This document shows positions 24,518-36,862 of a stretch of 64,000 nt of DNA, one piece after another. The notes under the pieces are model-generated. The model did no database searches. It had not been told where the DNA came from and saw only the letters and a list, made by a program, of their open reading frames with translations. Source of the stretch: Lonicera japonica (lineage: Eukaryota; Streptophyta; Magnoliopsida; Dipsacales; Caprifoliaceae); the NCBI GenBank assembly GCA_021464415.1, contig JAKCWG010000823.1:1-64000 (forward strand). Reading direction: 5' to 3'. Position 1 is the stretch's first letter. Each line of letters begins with the position of its first letter. The position numbers and the translations under genes are program-made.

Positions 24518-26052
24518 TGAATTGGAGAGGCAGGAACCAGGTACTATTTTTCTTAATTATCCTATGAGCTGTTTTTTTGTAAATATTTTTTGGAAATAAC
24601 GTAAAAAGTTTTACGTGATAATATTTTTTGCAAAAAAATTAACGACTAATATGTTTTATCATTATGAATCTAGAATAAGGGCTTGTTTATCAATCTAAAA
24701 AAAATTGATGCAAATTTAGTTTGCATGATGTGCTTATATTTTTTGACAAATATATTCTTATGTTTCATTCATAAAATTTTAAAATAACGTCAAACAAATA
24801 CAAATACTTAGTAATGCTTTAGAAAATAGAGAGTGCAAACTTAACTTTGCATAATTTCGAAAACATTATTAAGTGCATTTTATTAATAAATAGGTTTTGA
24901 ATATGTAATTTGTTAAAATTATTCTAAAGCATCATCGATTGAACACTTATTTATAATAATATGCTAAAAACATATAGTACAAACATAAATTTGTACGATT
25001 ACATTAAAAAATACAATTTAAAAATCTATTGCAAAGTTAACTTTGCACTCATTTTGGAGTTTGATCAAATATAGACCCTTAATTTACAAAAATATTATTC
25101 ACTGATTCTTTTACATAAAACTTTTTCAAATAAGCCTTATTTTTTAATATCCCGAAATATTTTTCACTTATCAAATAATTATTGTATATATGTATATTAC
25201 TTAAAACAGGTAGCAGAAGCATATTTATGGGCCACAGTGGATCATTGCAAGCACACCAAGGCCAAAAAAGTAATGACCCCAGAATCATGTGGACCATAAT
25301 ATTTTGACCCAAAATAGCCTAGAAAATTCATGTTACTGCCGATGGACGTTATTTTTTGGCCAAATTCCTTCATTTAGGCTTCTTAATCCTCGAATTCACT
25401 GTTTATAGCATGTTTGAATTTGCTAATAGCTAAGTTATGAATGTCAGATTTGACTTTGATCAAATCTGGCATGATTATCCCACGATGTTTCCAAATTTTT
25501 TATTTTTGGGAGTTATTTTGAATTTATTCCCTCACTTGCAATTATGTTACCTATAAGAGGGTTTCTTTGTAATCATTAAGGTAGACTACTATTAAACAAA
25601 ATTATGAGTGTTTTTGTTTATATTGAGTGTTTATTGCTTGCTTAACCAAGATTTGTCAATTTCATAACTTTTCGCTACATCAATTTTTTATTTATTTTTA
25701 CTTAAAGTCAATTTCAAATTTAATAGAATCCGTGTTATTGTAAAACTAGACTCATATTATTGAATGAAAGATTTCTCTCTCGCACTTTAGTAGAGAACTA
25801 CACCCAAGGAAATAATATATTAAGACCAATGGTGTGTTTGTGTACTTTGAATTGCGATTTTCAATATTTCAATTTCAAATATTTGCAGTTATATTCTTTG
25901 GTGAATTTACTAATTTCAATTACAATTATAAATATCTTGATTATATGTAAAAGTAGTAGCCAAATATCAAAGAAAAAGGTACATTCAAACTTTTTGATGA
26001 TAAATAATACTTCGGGACACTTTTTGATGAACTTTTGTGCTGTTTGCAAATA
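24518..26052. other. Intergenic DNA downstream of the CNL gene, with an R2 repeat
   Basis: No gene is supported. The R2 repeat occupies about 24690-25085 and contains the perfect 18-bp palindrome TGCAAAGTTAACTTTGCA (25030-25047). The open frame around 25760-26149 runs across the element B boundary at 26058 and is not a gene. The target duplication CTTGC of element B is at 26053-26057. Confidence 0.55.
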
Positions 26053-26057
26053 CTTGC

Positions 26058-28267
26058 TGATGATTCAAATTAGTGACATAATTTACTCCCCCCCAACCAT
26101 GAGCAAACACGTGGCTCCTACATCAGCGGCATCACCACCCTTCAGCTAACGAAGACTGGGAGCTCTGATCAAGACGTATCCAGGAGCTAGAGCTCCGACC
26201 AACAGTTCTTCCAGTTCGGAGGATTATGCTTGAGAAATGGATTTGCAGAGCTCAAAAGACAGAGCTCTCCCAATGAGCTCCAAGCTCCCTGGCTGACCAC
26301 TATGTCAGGAAAGGCACAGACAGCATGGGCGACTGCTGTCAACTCTGTTGGACGCCGCAGAACCTCTCTCACCTTTATTAAATGCATACCCACTGCATTT
26401 AATGCGTCGAAATTCCTGGGGAGACAATGTCAGGGTTGATGGGAGTGAGGGATGGCTTTGGACCTGCTCCGCAGAGTTTCCTCCACACGTCTACTATGTC
26501 TCATATATATAGAGAATAAGCATTTACTTCTCAAAACAACTTCTGAACAAGCAAGAACTGTTAGTAAATTAGGGCAGTAATCATGCATCGCATACACTAA
26601 TTTACGCACTAATCATTGAATCCTATGATCTATGCAGTTCAATAAAATCGACAGATGACATACCTTAATCGAGATTTGATGTCAATGAAACGAACAGGAT
26701 GGATCTGATCCTTCTGTTGTTGTCGTCCTTAGCGTAGAAAACACAACGCCTCTACGGTATGCACACACGAACGAGATGAGATCTTGCTTGGTGTACTAGC
26801 GCCCTCTAGGGTTCTCTCTGCTATTTCGAATTTTCTTGCCTCTCTCAATTTCGTTGACGGCCAAGAAGAACAAAGGTTCCCTTTTATAAGGGAACCCTAG
26901 TGAGAACCCTAAGCAACAAACGAACTGGGCCCAAGTCCAACTTGGCCCGTTTTAATTCGTTTTGATCCAACTCGTTTTGGTGTGCGACCCTGTAGGTTTT
27001 ACACTCTTTGGCCGTACAATTAAAACCCGTTTTATTATACGAACAGTAAGCGGTTTCTAGTAAAACATTACTATTATCCAAAGGGTATAAAGGTCAAAAA
27101 CGACACAACCTTAAATTGATATTTCACACATTAACTCCTTTTGTCAATCGATATCTAGATTGAACACAAGACTAGGCAAGTGTCATTCTTGTATAGTTCA
27201 ATCTTTATTTCTTGATTTCTAAGTATAATTAATCCAAAACAAATGACATATCATTTGTGCATGGCCATGCAAATATTAATTACACTTATCAAGGGGCCCA
27301 ACGATATCTCTCTCAATATATGAGAGTGACAAATCCCATCTTGATCAACCACATACCGCTACATAGTTCATAGTATGCTCGGTCATCATCTTTATAATTA
27401 CTCGGTCAAGAGCAACGTTTGATAATGCCTGACATGCTAATCCCTATGTTGGTAACCATGGCGATCTCAGGTCTGAGGATAATACGATATCACAAATGGG
27501 GAACATCACTGATGACATTATGTAACACTCCTCGCAGTGTCCCCAAAGCGGGTCAGTCCAATACTTTGTTCCCTAACAAGTATCAGTATGTTCAGCTTGA
27601 TATCTCCATATCCATGACTTGTGGAACATAGTCATCAGCTGACCCATACTCTAATCATTATATCAATGTGATCCTAGGTTATTGATACATGATTAGGGAC
27701 ATCTAAACAATATTATTATTACATTACTAGCATCCCACAATCTAGTCACGTACTTGATGAACTAGTATTAATAAATATTATTTACAAGAGATTATAAAGT
27801 AAAATAAATAAACTTTATTAATAACAATAAGCATAAGATATCCAAGTACAAATCATAATCTATGAATAGTCTTAGGACATATCTCTTTCAAGAACAACAT
27901 TGAGAGAACAGCAAAAAGCGTGAGCAATAAAGAGAGATAGAGATACTGAGCACACGACAAAGCTCTCGACATAAAAAAGCTAGAATTTGTGTAACTCAAG
28001 GCATACTCTCATTGTAATATTGTGAGGATAGGCTATTTAGGGAGATCTTTGTGAGTTTGTAATAGCCACTCAATTATATTAATAACAAGGAAAAATCGAG
28101 CCTCTAGCTCTATTCTACAGAGGATGATTAACCCGTATCTTCATATAAGGCCAACCTGCTCTATACGTCCTTGACTATTTTAGCTTATTGCCTTTATTAG
28201 TCTAATCATTTGATCTAATTATTTAATCGTGTGGTCAAAACTACACTTCTAGTTTCCAGCACCAACA
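26058..28267 (+). mobile_element. 5' LTR of element B (split by a solo LTR)
   Basis: It matches the 3' LTR at 42407-43213 on both sides of the insertion at 26559-27890 ('cagacagcatgggcgact', 'gagaacagcaaaaagcgtga', 'tctagtttccagcaccaaca'). Without the insertion and one duplicated target it is about 873 bp. Repeated AGAGCTC/GAGCTC words are notable at 26160-26290. Confidence 0.85.
26559..27890 (-). mobile_element. 1332-bp solo LTR, copy 1 (family S)
   Basis: The ends are TGTTAGTAAATT and ATCTCTTTCA, with AGAAC duplicated at 26554-26558 and 27891-27895. The minus strand has a promoter-like TATAAAAGGG within 'cccttttataagggaaccc' (about 26880-26902), so transcription would run leftwards. It is about 99.5% identical to copy 2 at 36863-38194 (about six differences counted by eye), so both inserted recently. 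Lineage is probably copia-like from size and ends, but no internal domain is present to confirm it. Confidence 0.85.
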
Positions 28268-28276
28268 GGTTGGCGC
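28268..28276 (+). other. Left part of the primer-binding site of element B
   Basis: GGTTGGCGC directly follows the 5' LTR. The phrase 'gccgtctgtgggaa', usual in plant gypsy elements right after TTGGCGC, is found at about 31500-31513. The site therefore seems split by the segment in between. Confidence 0.55.
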
Positions 28277-29189
28277 TGTGAAAGAGCAATTTTTCTGTCA
28301 CAAGAAAAACACTAATTCAAAAAACCCTTATTTTACTACATTACATTAACAACGCAGATAGTGGAAGTACGGGGTCGAATCCACAGGAAATGAAAGTTTA
28401 GAATTTATGTTAATATAATTTACTTTATTGCAATAATAAAAATAAAATTACAAACTAATATAATAAAAATTTAAAAATAAATACTAATTCCTAAGATAGA
28501 TGGCTAAAATTTCAAATTATCATATGCTTTGAATTGCATTTGCTACTGAGAACCTTCCACAGACTCGAACGTGAAAATTTCTTCATTTCCTAACCTTGAC
28601 AATACAACTTCAATGACGAGAATATTTGTTCTTCCAAAAATACAATAGCCTCACCACCTAATATCATATCACGAAAATCAAGACTCGAAATCTCATTATG
28701 TTCTTCCATCGTAAAGATTAATTTGTTCTTTAAAAAACATAAACAACCTAAACGAGGTTTCACATAATAAAAATTAGGAGTTTTTAGAACTCTCACCATG
28801 TTTCTCTCAATGAAAGATACATCTGTTAAAATTGCAAACAATCTCTCAAAAATAGTTGCACAATAGGAGTTGAGAGTTTTGGTTAAATTGAATTTTTTTT
28901 ATGAAGAAGGATTCTATAAATAAGAAAAGAGTTTGAGTTTAATGAACACAAGAGTCGAAGTTTAAAGAGGAAAAGAGTTGGAGTTTAATAAGGAAAATAT
29001 AAAAAGAGGTTGAATAAGGATTGGATTGTAAAGGAGTAAGGAGCAAGAAATTAAATGGAGGCTACACATCTTAATTTTCGTTATTGTGCACTGGCAGTAG
29101 GTTTGGGATTGTTTTCGGCAATGTAAACCTCTGAATTTGAGAAAACTCAAAACACGAAAGTTGAAGTTCTTCGAATTTTCTTTCCAACC

Positions 29190-31217
29190 TGTGAGAACCC
29201 ACGTTCTCGACACTTGAGTCCTTGTGGGCGGTGATTCCGTGCTGCTTTGAAATTCGATTTTGAAAAGAATAAGATTCACCAGTTTGTTTTACTAAAAAAA
29301 CAAAAGGTTTGTGTAAAAGAGACATATTTATGGACTAAATATCCTCTTATACACATTATATGCGAAACCAGTTATTTCGAAGGTTCGGGAATTAAGTTAC
29401 GAATCAAAAAGTTGTTAGGCACCCAATTTGTCTTTTTGGTCTCTTAAGTAGGATATGTGTGTTATAATTCGGTCCTTGTATACTATTGCTATTACTTTAC
29501 AACTTTCCATGCTTACCTTAGAAACCGAAATTTTGGGGATAGGATGAAAACGATGTGTTTCCTTGCTCGCCCAGGATTTTAAAAATAAGTGTGTGTGTGA
29601 TTTGAAAAAGAGAGTTTGACAATAGTAGATGTAATGAAATAAGTGATTTTGTAAAGCTTTTGGCTTTTCGAAAACTGATTCGATGTGGAATCTTATATTC
29701 GATATAATATAAAGCGAGTTAACCGATCGTTTACTATAGTCTATTGACTAAACATGTATAGATGGTAATAGTGCTCTCATAATCGAGTTTCCATCACATA
29801 TACACCACAATCTACGAGTTAGATTGAATATATAGCGATTATCAATTTCTTTGTATAACAATGCCGCTAATCCGGGCTTTTGAAAAAGTAAGAAAATAAT
29901 AATACTATTTTGGAATTGAATTATGGTTTATTATATGCCTTTGGTTTTGAAAAAAGGTCTTGAAAAGTTATCAAGTGATAAAAATTATGCGGACAAGAAT
30001 ATGAATTATAAAACTGACGAATAAATAAAATAGAAAAGAGAAAATTATACCTGAACCTCCTTGGATGGAGAGAATAAGGGCCTCTTGGTGTGTACCATTA
30101 CATTCCCTTGATTGTTGATGAATATGAATGGAGGAGGGGGTTCTATTCATAGTTGAAAAATGCTTGGAGAGCAAGAAAATAGATTGTAACATGGACTCTT
30201 CGAGCTTATCTTGAACACTTTCCACCATTGGATCATGCTGATTTTTGGATATGTCTTGGAAATTGAAGTATTCTAGACCATGTAAAAATTTGAGGTCGAT
30301 CGGAGTTCGGGAATGACTCTTTTTCTTTGATTTCTACAAAGAGTTTGTTTCCACGTAAGAAAGATACTTGTTATAGACAAGGTCACTTATTCTATGACAA
30401 GTCAAGTTCTAGCAGTTGAATGATGCTGACTTTTGGATATGTATTGAAAATAGAAATCTTCTAGACCCTATCAAAATTTGAAGACGATAGGAGTTCGGGA
30501 AGGACTCGGTTTTCTTAAATTGGTACAAAGAGTTTTTCCTGCGTAGGAAACGTACTCGCACACAAAATGCTCACTTGTTGTACTACAATTGAAGTTCTAG
30601 CTGTTGGATTTTCCTAATTTTTGGATATGTTTTCCTCCAAATGTTTTCTATCTTGTATCCAAATTTGAGATCGATCGGAGTTCAGGAAGGTCTCCATTTA
30701 CTCTACTTTCTACTAATGATATTTTGACTATAATTGGACGATAAATGAATTAATTCTTAACGATCCCATGCCCAATAAATCTGAGTTTTGGATATGTTCT
30801 TCCCCACAACAATACATATATACTGACCAAATTTGAGCTTATTTTGGCTTCGCGAAGGCCTCCATTTGATCACTCAAAATGAACTCCTGGTTTTCTGAAT
30901 TCCTGAAGATCCGACCGTTGGATTGAGCTGATTTTCAAGTATACTACTCCTTATGGAATTATCTACTAGCCTTAAGTTTTAGGATGATCAGAATTGGGTA
31001 AGTCTCATTGTACAAGTTTTCACAAGATTGATGGCTTCCGATTCCGGTAGTTTTTGGTAACTTTTATAACTTTTCGACCGGGTGTCCTTTCGACTTCCTT
31101 CTTTAACCTGTATCACATGTACATAGCATGTGTATCTAGGAATACTCGTGCATGCATGCATGTTCACTTTCCCAGAGATTAGATCTCTTGCAAGGGTCTC
31201 AAAATGAGGTGTTCACA
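29190..31217 (-). mobile_element. 2028-bp solo LTR, Tat/Ogre-like, reverse orientation
   Basis: On the minus strand it begins TGTGAACACC and ends GTTCTCACA. The 5-bp repeat CAACC flanks it exactly (29185-29189 and 31218-31222). Positions 29270-29445 are the reverse complement of the R/U5-like region of the element A LTR ('agaccnnnanggcgaattgggtgcc' type sequence). There is no internal region. Confidence 0.87.
30230..31010 (-). repeat. Tandem repeats of about 180 bp in the U3 of the solo LTR
   Basis: Four to five diverged units are marked by 'ttttggatatgt' at about 30242, 30430, 30616 and 30791, with a more decayed one near 30930. Each also has 'tcggagttcgggaa'-like text. They lie upstream of the LTR's likely transcription start on the minus strand. 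Confidence 0.6.
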
Positions 31218-31499
31218 CAACCATATAAAGAACTCCAAAATTCGAGTTCTGAGCGAGAAGATATGATCAAAATACCGAATTGCTACATATCTTTCTCAAA
31301 TACGATTCTTGTTTCGAAATTGCTTCGATTCGCTTTTTCTTGACTTAAATACTTTATTCACTCAATTCAACCCTTTTTTGATCTTTTCTTCACTAACTCT
31401 ATAATTATTACAATATATTAAAAATAAATAAACTAAATAGCTTTTAATACCTAAAACGGTGAAACAAAGATAAGTAAGAGGTCTAAAATAGGCACAACA

Positions 31500-32990
31500 T
31501 GCCGTCTGTGGGAAAGGCACTTTCTCAAGTCATATACACTCCCTTTCAAACAAAAAAAATAGCTCCAAAAATCACCATGTCTTTAAGACACATTTAGCTA
31601 GACGCCCTGCTGGCATTGCAAGAGCAACACGCTACCCTCCAAGTCCGAATACCTAAACAAGAAAGGACCCCCATGTGTATGTGGTTCGAGAGAGGAGCTT
31701 GGAGGGAGCTTCTCAGCGTCAGAGCCAAAGTAGAGGAGCCCGAACTACCCTTCCTTTAGTCCGAATACCTAAACGAAAAACAGATATCAGACCTCGAGGG
31801 TCCATGTTCGAAAAGAGGCTGATGTCAGAGATGAAAGCTCAAATGGCCGAAATGATGAAAACAATGGGCTATCTAGGGGGAGCTCAGCCATAGCTCTAAT
31901 TAGAGACTCCAAATCTCCATTCACGAAACATATTCAGATCTGTCAGGTCCCCGAAAAATTCAAGCTCCCAACGTTGAGTCATATGATTGAACCACCGATC
32001 ATGTGGACCATTCGCAACAATATGGGAATATAATGGGGCTGTAGAATGGTTTAAATGATATAGTATACAAGCTTTTGTCACCACTCTTAAGGGAGGGAGT
32101 CTGAATATGGTGCAATAGCTTGCTCCCAGGGTCGATCCAGAGCTCACAAAAGCTCGGAACCAAGTTCATCTCCTATTTTCTTGGGACCCAGAAATAGTCC
32201 AAATCCTCCACCTATCTCTTCACCATTAAACAGATGTTGACAAGAGCTTGAAAGAGTATGCTTACCAATTCAATCAAGAGAGCCTCATGATCACAAACCT
32301 CAACGAATAGGGTAGCAATGGCAGCCTTCATGGAAGGAGTGAGTTCCCCATACTGTCTGATGACTTTGGTAAGAATGGCTCCTAAGACCATGTCTAAGCT
32401 TTTGGACAAGGTCAACAAACAGATCGTCTTGGAAGAAACCTTGCAGGGAAGCGACCTATCAGGCTTGTCAGCTCTCCTACCCTCCTCCAAGTGCCAAAGG
32501 GGACATAGTCCCCCCCCCCCCGGCCAAGAGAGAGGGGGCAAGAAGGGTAAGAAGGGCAAGAAAGGCTTGAACAAGTTCGAACCAAGCGAAGGCAGAGCTC
32601 GCCAGTAGTTCACTCCCTTAATAGCTCCTTTAGGTGAGGTTTACGCCCAGTTGGAACCAGGGCAGGTCCTAGAGCCCCAAAATATGAAAACTTCGGAGAA
32701 GAAAAGGGATACGACTAAGTACCCTAAGGATCATGGTCATGAGAGTGACGACTACTGGAAACTAAATGAGGAGATTAAAAAGTTAATCCAGAGGGTACAA
32801 CTCTATCAATATGTGGATAAAAAGCAGGAAGTTCCCCAAAGGCAAAAGGAAAAGAGCAAACCAACAAAATCTACATGATTGAAGAGGGGCTCGTTTTTCT
32901 CAGGCAATAACAACAGGTCCAAAAAGGCCTACATTAGACAGGCCAAGTCGTCGAGCTCAGAGATGGAGTGCTTCAGTTTCAGGCTTACAA
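31500..32990 (+). pseudogene. Decayed gag region of element B
   Basis: The phrase 'gccgtctgtgggaaag' marks the element leader. Gag-like sequence is visible in broken frames. A region near 31675-31890 contains 'SMFEKRLMSEMKAQM'. A capsid-like stretch lies at about 32230-32440 and is followed by a lysine/glycine-rich tail. Several stops and frame changes interrupt it. A C-run lies at 32510-32521. It cannot encode a working Gag. Confidence 0.6.
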
Positions 32991-34640
32991 AAATGGTGAA
33001 ATTTGATGTCAAAGAGATCACCTTCACGGACGAAGACATAAATGGGGTAGAGTTCCCATATGGTGACATTTTGGTGGTAGCAGCTATGGCGGGCAATCAC
33101 AATGTCCATTGGATTCTCATTCACACCAGGGCTACCTCGAACCTCATGTATTATAGTGCTTTCAAAGCTGTGGGCCTCACTACCAAGCTCCAGACACATT
33201 CAACAGTCACACTAGTCAGTTTTTCTGGAAAAAAAGACCAAGTTCTTAGGAACTGTCAAGCTCACTGTGAGTTTAGAAATAGCTTCAAAGCAAGTCATCA
33301 CTATTGCAGAATTCCTGATATTGGACAAGATTTCCCACTACAATGCCATCCTAGGAAGGTGTACCCTTAAAGAAATCAGCACTACCATTTCGACTTGCAA
33401 TTCTACCATGAGGTTCCCAACCCCCCATGGAGTTGGGGAGGTCAGAGGAAACCAAGTGGAAGCTCGATACTACCAATTCGGTGGTCTGAAGGAGGTCAAA
33501 ACCGTTGATATTACAGTTGTAGAGCTCCAAGTCGCAGTTATCGAGGAATGTTTAACACAAAAAGGCCTCATGATTTAGAAAAGTCAGAAATTGATACTCT
33601 AAACCCCTAAGATGAAGAGAAAGAGTTCAGAGGCAAGCCAATTGAAGATATAGAGGATCCTCTCTTGGACCCACTATAGCCTGATAAGGTGTTAAAAATT
33701 GTTAATCAGCTCAGCCTAGAGGTTAAAAGGGAGCTATCCCAATGCCTACGAGCTAATGTTGACATCTTTGCCTGGTCCCACGATGACATGAAGGGGATGA
33801 ACCTAGAAGTTTTGGTGCACCGAATCAACGCTAGCCCAGCCTTTAAGCCGGTGAGGCAGAAAAAGAGAAGTTTTGTAGTAGAAAAAAACTTGGCTGTAAA
33901 AGAAGAGGTTCAGAAACTCCTTCGAGCTAGTTTTATTCAGGAAATCCATTATCCTAGGTGGCTTTCCAACGTGGTGCTCATGAAGAAGCACAGCAGGAAG
34001 TGGAGATTGTGTGTCGACTTCAAAGACCTCAACAAGGCCTGCCTAAAACACAACTTCCTATTCCCAAAGATTGATCAACTTGTGGATGCAATCATGGGCC
34101 ACAAGATGCTGAGCTTCATGGATGCTTACTCCGGTTATAATTAGGTCAAGATCGTCCCTGAAGACGAATAAAAGACCTCATTTATTACCAATGAGGGCAC
34201 GTATTATTACAAGGCCATATCGTTTGGTTTGAAGAACATTGGAGTTACTTACCATAGGGTTATGTGCACATTGTTCAAGGATCAGATAGGCAGAAATATA
34301 GAAGTTTACGTTGATGACATGCTAGTCAAGAGTCTTAAAGCTTCCAGCCACGTGGCAGACCTCAATGAAGCCTTCTCCATACTCAGGTAAAATGGTATGT
34401 CCCTCAACCCAGCTAAATGTGCTTTTGGAGTGAGAGGGGGGAATTCCTAGGTTTCATGGTAACACAAAGAGGAATCGAAGTCAACCCTGAGAAAATACAA
34501 GCTCTAATCGATATAAGATCCATAACCAAAACAAAAGAGGTCCAAAGCCTGGCAGGGAGGGTGGCAGCTTTAGACATATTAATTTCCAAGGTAATAAACA
34601 AGTATAATCCCTTCTTCAATTCTCTCAAGGAAGCCTTCTA
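32991..34640 (+). pseudogene. Protease and reverse transcriptase remnants of element B
   Basis: A protease-like segment (about 33000-33370) reads IHTRATSN where an active retropepsin has a D-T-G triad, so catalytic residues are lost. Reverse transcriptase starts near 33690 (FAWSHDDM..., then LCVDFKDLNKAC). It keeps YVDD at 34307-34318, but in-frame stops occur at 34142-34144, near 34168 and near 34388. Many stops fit C-to-T change, as expected for methylated, silenced copies. Confidence 0.8.
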
Positions 34641-35580
34641 ATGGATAGAGGAGTGCGAGCTGGCATTTCAAAAGCTCAAAAAATACCTGGGAGCTCCTCC
34701 TTTTCTTAGCTTACCAAAGAAATAGGAAATTTTGAGCTTGTATCTAACAGTATCGCACACAGCGGTCAATTTAACTCTTATGAGAAATGAAGAAGGGGCA
34801 CAACTACCAATCTACTACACAAACAGAACAATCCATGCTGCTGAACTGAATTATCCAAAGTTGAAGAAGTTGGCCTACGCACTCCTCTTCACCTCCAGAA
34901 AACTGAGGCTTCACTTCCAGGCCCACACGATTGTTATGCTCACAGATCAGCCATTGTGAAGGGTTTTTGACAAGCTAGAGCAGTCAGGAAGATTAGATAA
35001 TTGGGCTGTAGAGCTTGGTTAGTTTGTAATCAATTACAAGCCTCGAACCTTGATTAAAGGCCAGGCCGTGATAGACTTCATAGCATAGTTCACTTATGAT
35101 GAGGAGCAGATCCCTAAACCACCAGAATTACTGCCACCGGTGGACCCAAGCACCTTAAGACCTACTGCCCTATCGAACTTGCAACCATAAATTCCCATAT
35201 AAAAAATTCATGTAGATAGAGCTTCCAATTTGAAAGGCTCTGATGCTGGTTTAATACTGATCACTCCTGAGGTTAATACCCTAGAGATAGCTTTAAAATT
35301 CCTCTTCAAAGACTCCACTAATAAGGCTGAGTACGAGGCCATCATATCAGGTCTTAGGATAGCTGGTGATTTAGGGGCAAGACATATGGTGGTTTATAAC
35401 GATTCTGCCATCGTAGTTGGCCAAATACTTGGCCATAACATAGCAAAGGAAGATCACATGGCTGCTTATTTGGCTAAGCTTAGGGTAGCAGCTTAGAAGT
35501 ACACAAACATGGTCTTTGTCAAGGTCCAGCAAGCTCAGAATAATAAAGCAGACCACCTGGACAAACTTACATCATCCTAA
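34641..35580 (+). pseudogene. Dual RNase H remnants of element B
   Basis: The first RNase H (about 34700-34960) shows the Ty3 pattern 'YYTNRTIHAAELNYPKLKK'. The second (about 35200-35570) shows HVDRASN, NKAEYEAIISGLRIA and VYNDSAIVVGQI. That is the archaeal-type RNase H added in the Tat lineage. Stops interrupt both. Confidence 0.75.
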
Positions 35581-35639
35581 AAAATACCCAGTGGCGTTCA
35601 CATAGAGTACATAGAAAGAAAGGCTACCGAGGAATTCGT

Positions 35640-36857
35640 AGAGCTAGATTTCGCCCTAGTGCAGGTCTGCAAATGCTGGATTAACCCAATTTTAGACTAC
35701 GTCACGAGTGGAGTTCTTCCTAAAGATAAAAAGATGGCCAAAAGGATAAAATATATTTTCAACAGATACGTGGTCATTGAGGCAACACTGTACAAACGTA
35801 GGTATGTTCTTTCATTCCTGCTCTACCTGCATCCCCACCAAGCCTAGGTAGCTTTGTTATAAATTCATAAAGGGTTGTGTGGAAGGCACCCAGTAGCTCG
35901 CTCACTAGCCCTCAAAGTTGGATGGCAAGGCTACTTCTGGTCAACTATCCTATAAAATGCCAATGAATTGGTAAAAAAGTATGAAAAGTGCCAACGATTT
36001 GCTAACGTCCAATAGCTCCCAGTAGAGCTGATGACCCCTGTCAACAGCCCATGGCTCTTTTCTCAGTAGGGCATGGACATAGTCGGGCATTTTCCCTTAG
36101 GTAAAGATATACAAAATTTGTTGTAGTAGCTATTGATTACTTTACCAAGTGGGCTGAGGCAAAGGCACTGACCACAATCACCAACATGAAAATCCAGAGC
36201 TTCGTGTAGAAGAACATTATTTGTCATTTTGGTCTCCCAAAGGTGCTAATCACTAACAATGGAAAGCAATTCGCTTGCGACCTTTTCATAGACTTTTGTG
36301 AAGGTTATGGAATAAAAAACCATTACAGCTCTCCAGTACATCCCCAAGCCAACGGCCGAGCAGAGCTCACTAACAGAACCCTACTGAGCTCATTGAAGAG
36401 AAAACTTAATGATGTCAAGGAAAACTAGTCTGAAGAGCTCCTGTCAGTTTTATAGGCTTACAGGACCACCATCAGAGCTTCGACTGGTGAAACTCCTTTT
36501 TACCTAACCTACACAACTGAAGAAGTTATTCTAGTGGAGATAAGAGTACCAACTTACATAATCAACCATCATAACCTAGCTCGTAACAATGAAGGCCTAC
36601 TTGCTAACTTGACTTCCTTGAAAAAAAGAAAGAGCAAGCTCGAATCAAGGAAGAGGCCTATAAAAGAACATAGTCAAAGGTTACAACAAGAAGGTCAAGC
36701 ACAAAAGTCTGAATGTGGGTGACTTGGTACTTCGAAAAGTCATCTTAGCCACCAAGAAATCTGAACATGGCAAGCTCGCTGCTAAATGCGAAGGTCCAAT
36801 CGTGGTCACCAAGGTCAGCAAGCCTAGCACATACAATCTAAGGACTATAGACGGCAT
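35640..36857 (+). pseudogene. Integrase remnant of element B
   Basis: Pieces of the zinc-binding domain (about 35870-36010), of the catalytic core ('VVAIDYFTKWAEAK' near 36125, then ITNNGKQF and SPVHPQANGRAE near 36245-36370) and of the C-terminus (about 36700-36860) are recognisable in changing frames. The SDNG-type aspartate position reads TNNG, so a catalytic Asp appears lost. The end is interrupted by solo LTR copy 2. Confidence 0.75.
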
Positions 36858-36862
36858 GGAAC

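Larger units (their letters stand above)
28277..31499 (-). mobile_element. Composite insertion splitting the element B leader
   Basis: The segment starts TGTGAAAGAGC and ends GGCACAACA, resembling a TG...CA LTR, probably in reverse orientation. It separates the two halves of the element B primer-binding region. Without the nested solo LTR (29190-31217 plus one CAACC) it is about 1.2 kb. No clean target duplication was found, so the exact ends and class are uncertain. There are no supported genes; the short minus-strand frames at 28590-29325 do not resemble known proteins. Confidence 0.5.

Noticed and set aside
25760..26149. 129-codon plus-strand frame
   Set aside because: It crosses the exact left boundary of element B (26058) and has no recognisable domain, so it is a chance frame.
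26884..27631. Short frames repeated identically at 26884-27631 and 37188-37935
   Set aside because: They lie inside the two copies of the 1332-bp solo LTR and simply duplicate LTR sequence; no known protein is encoded.
32212..32613. 133-codon minus-strand frame in the element B gag region
   Set aside because: The plus strand carries recognisable Gag remnants here; the minus-strand frame is its shadow and is helped by a C-run.
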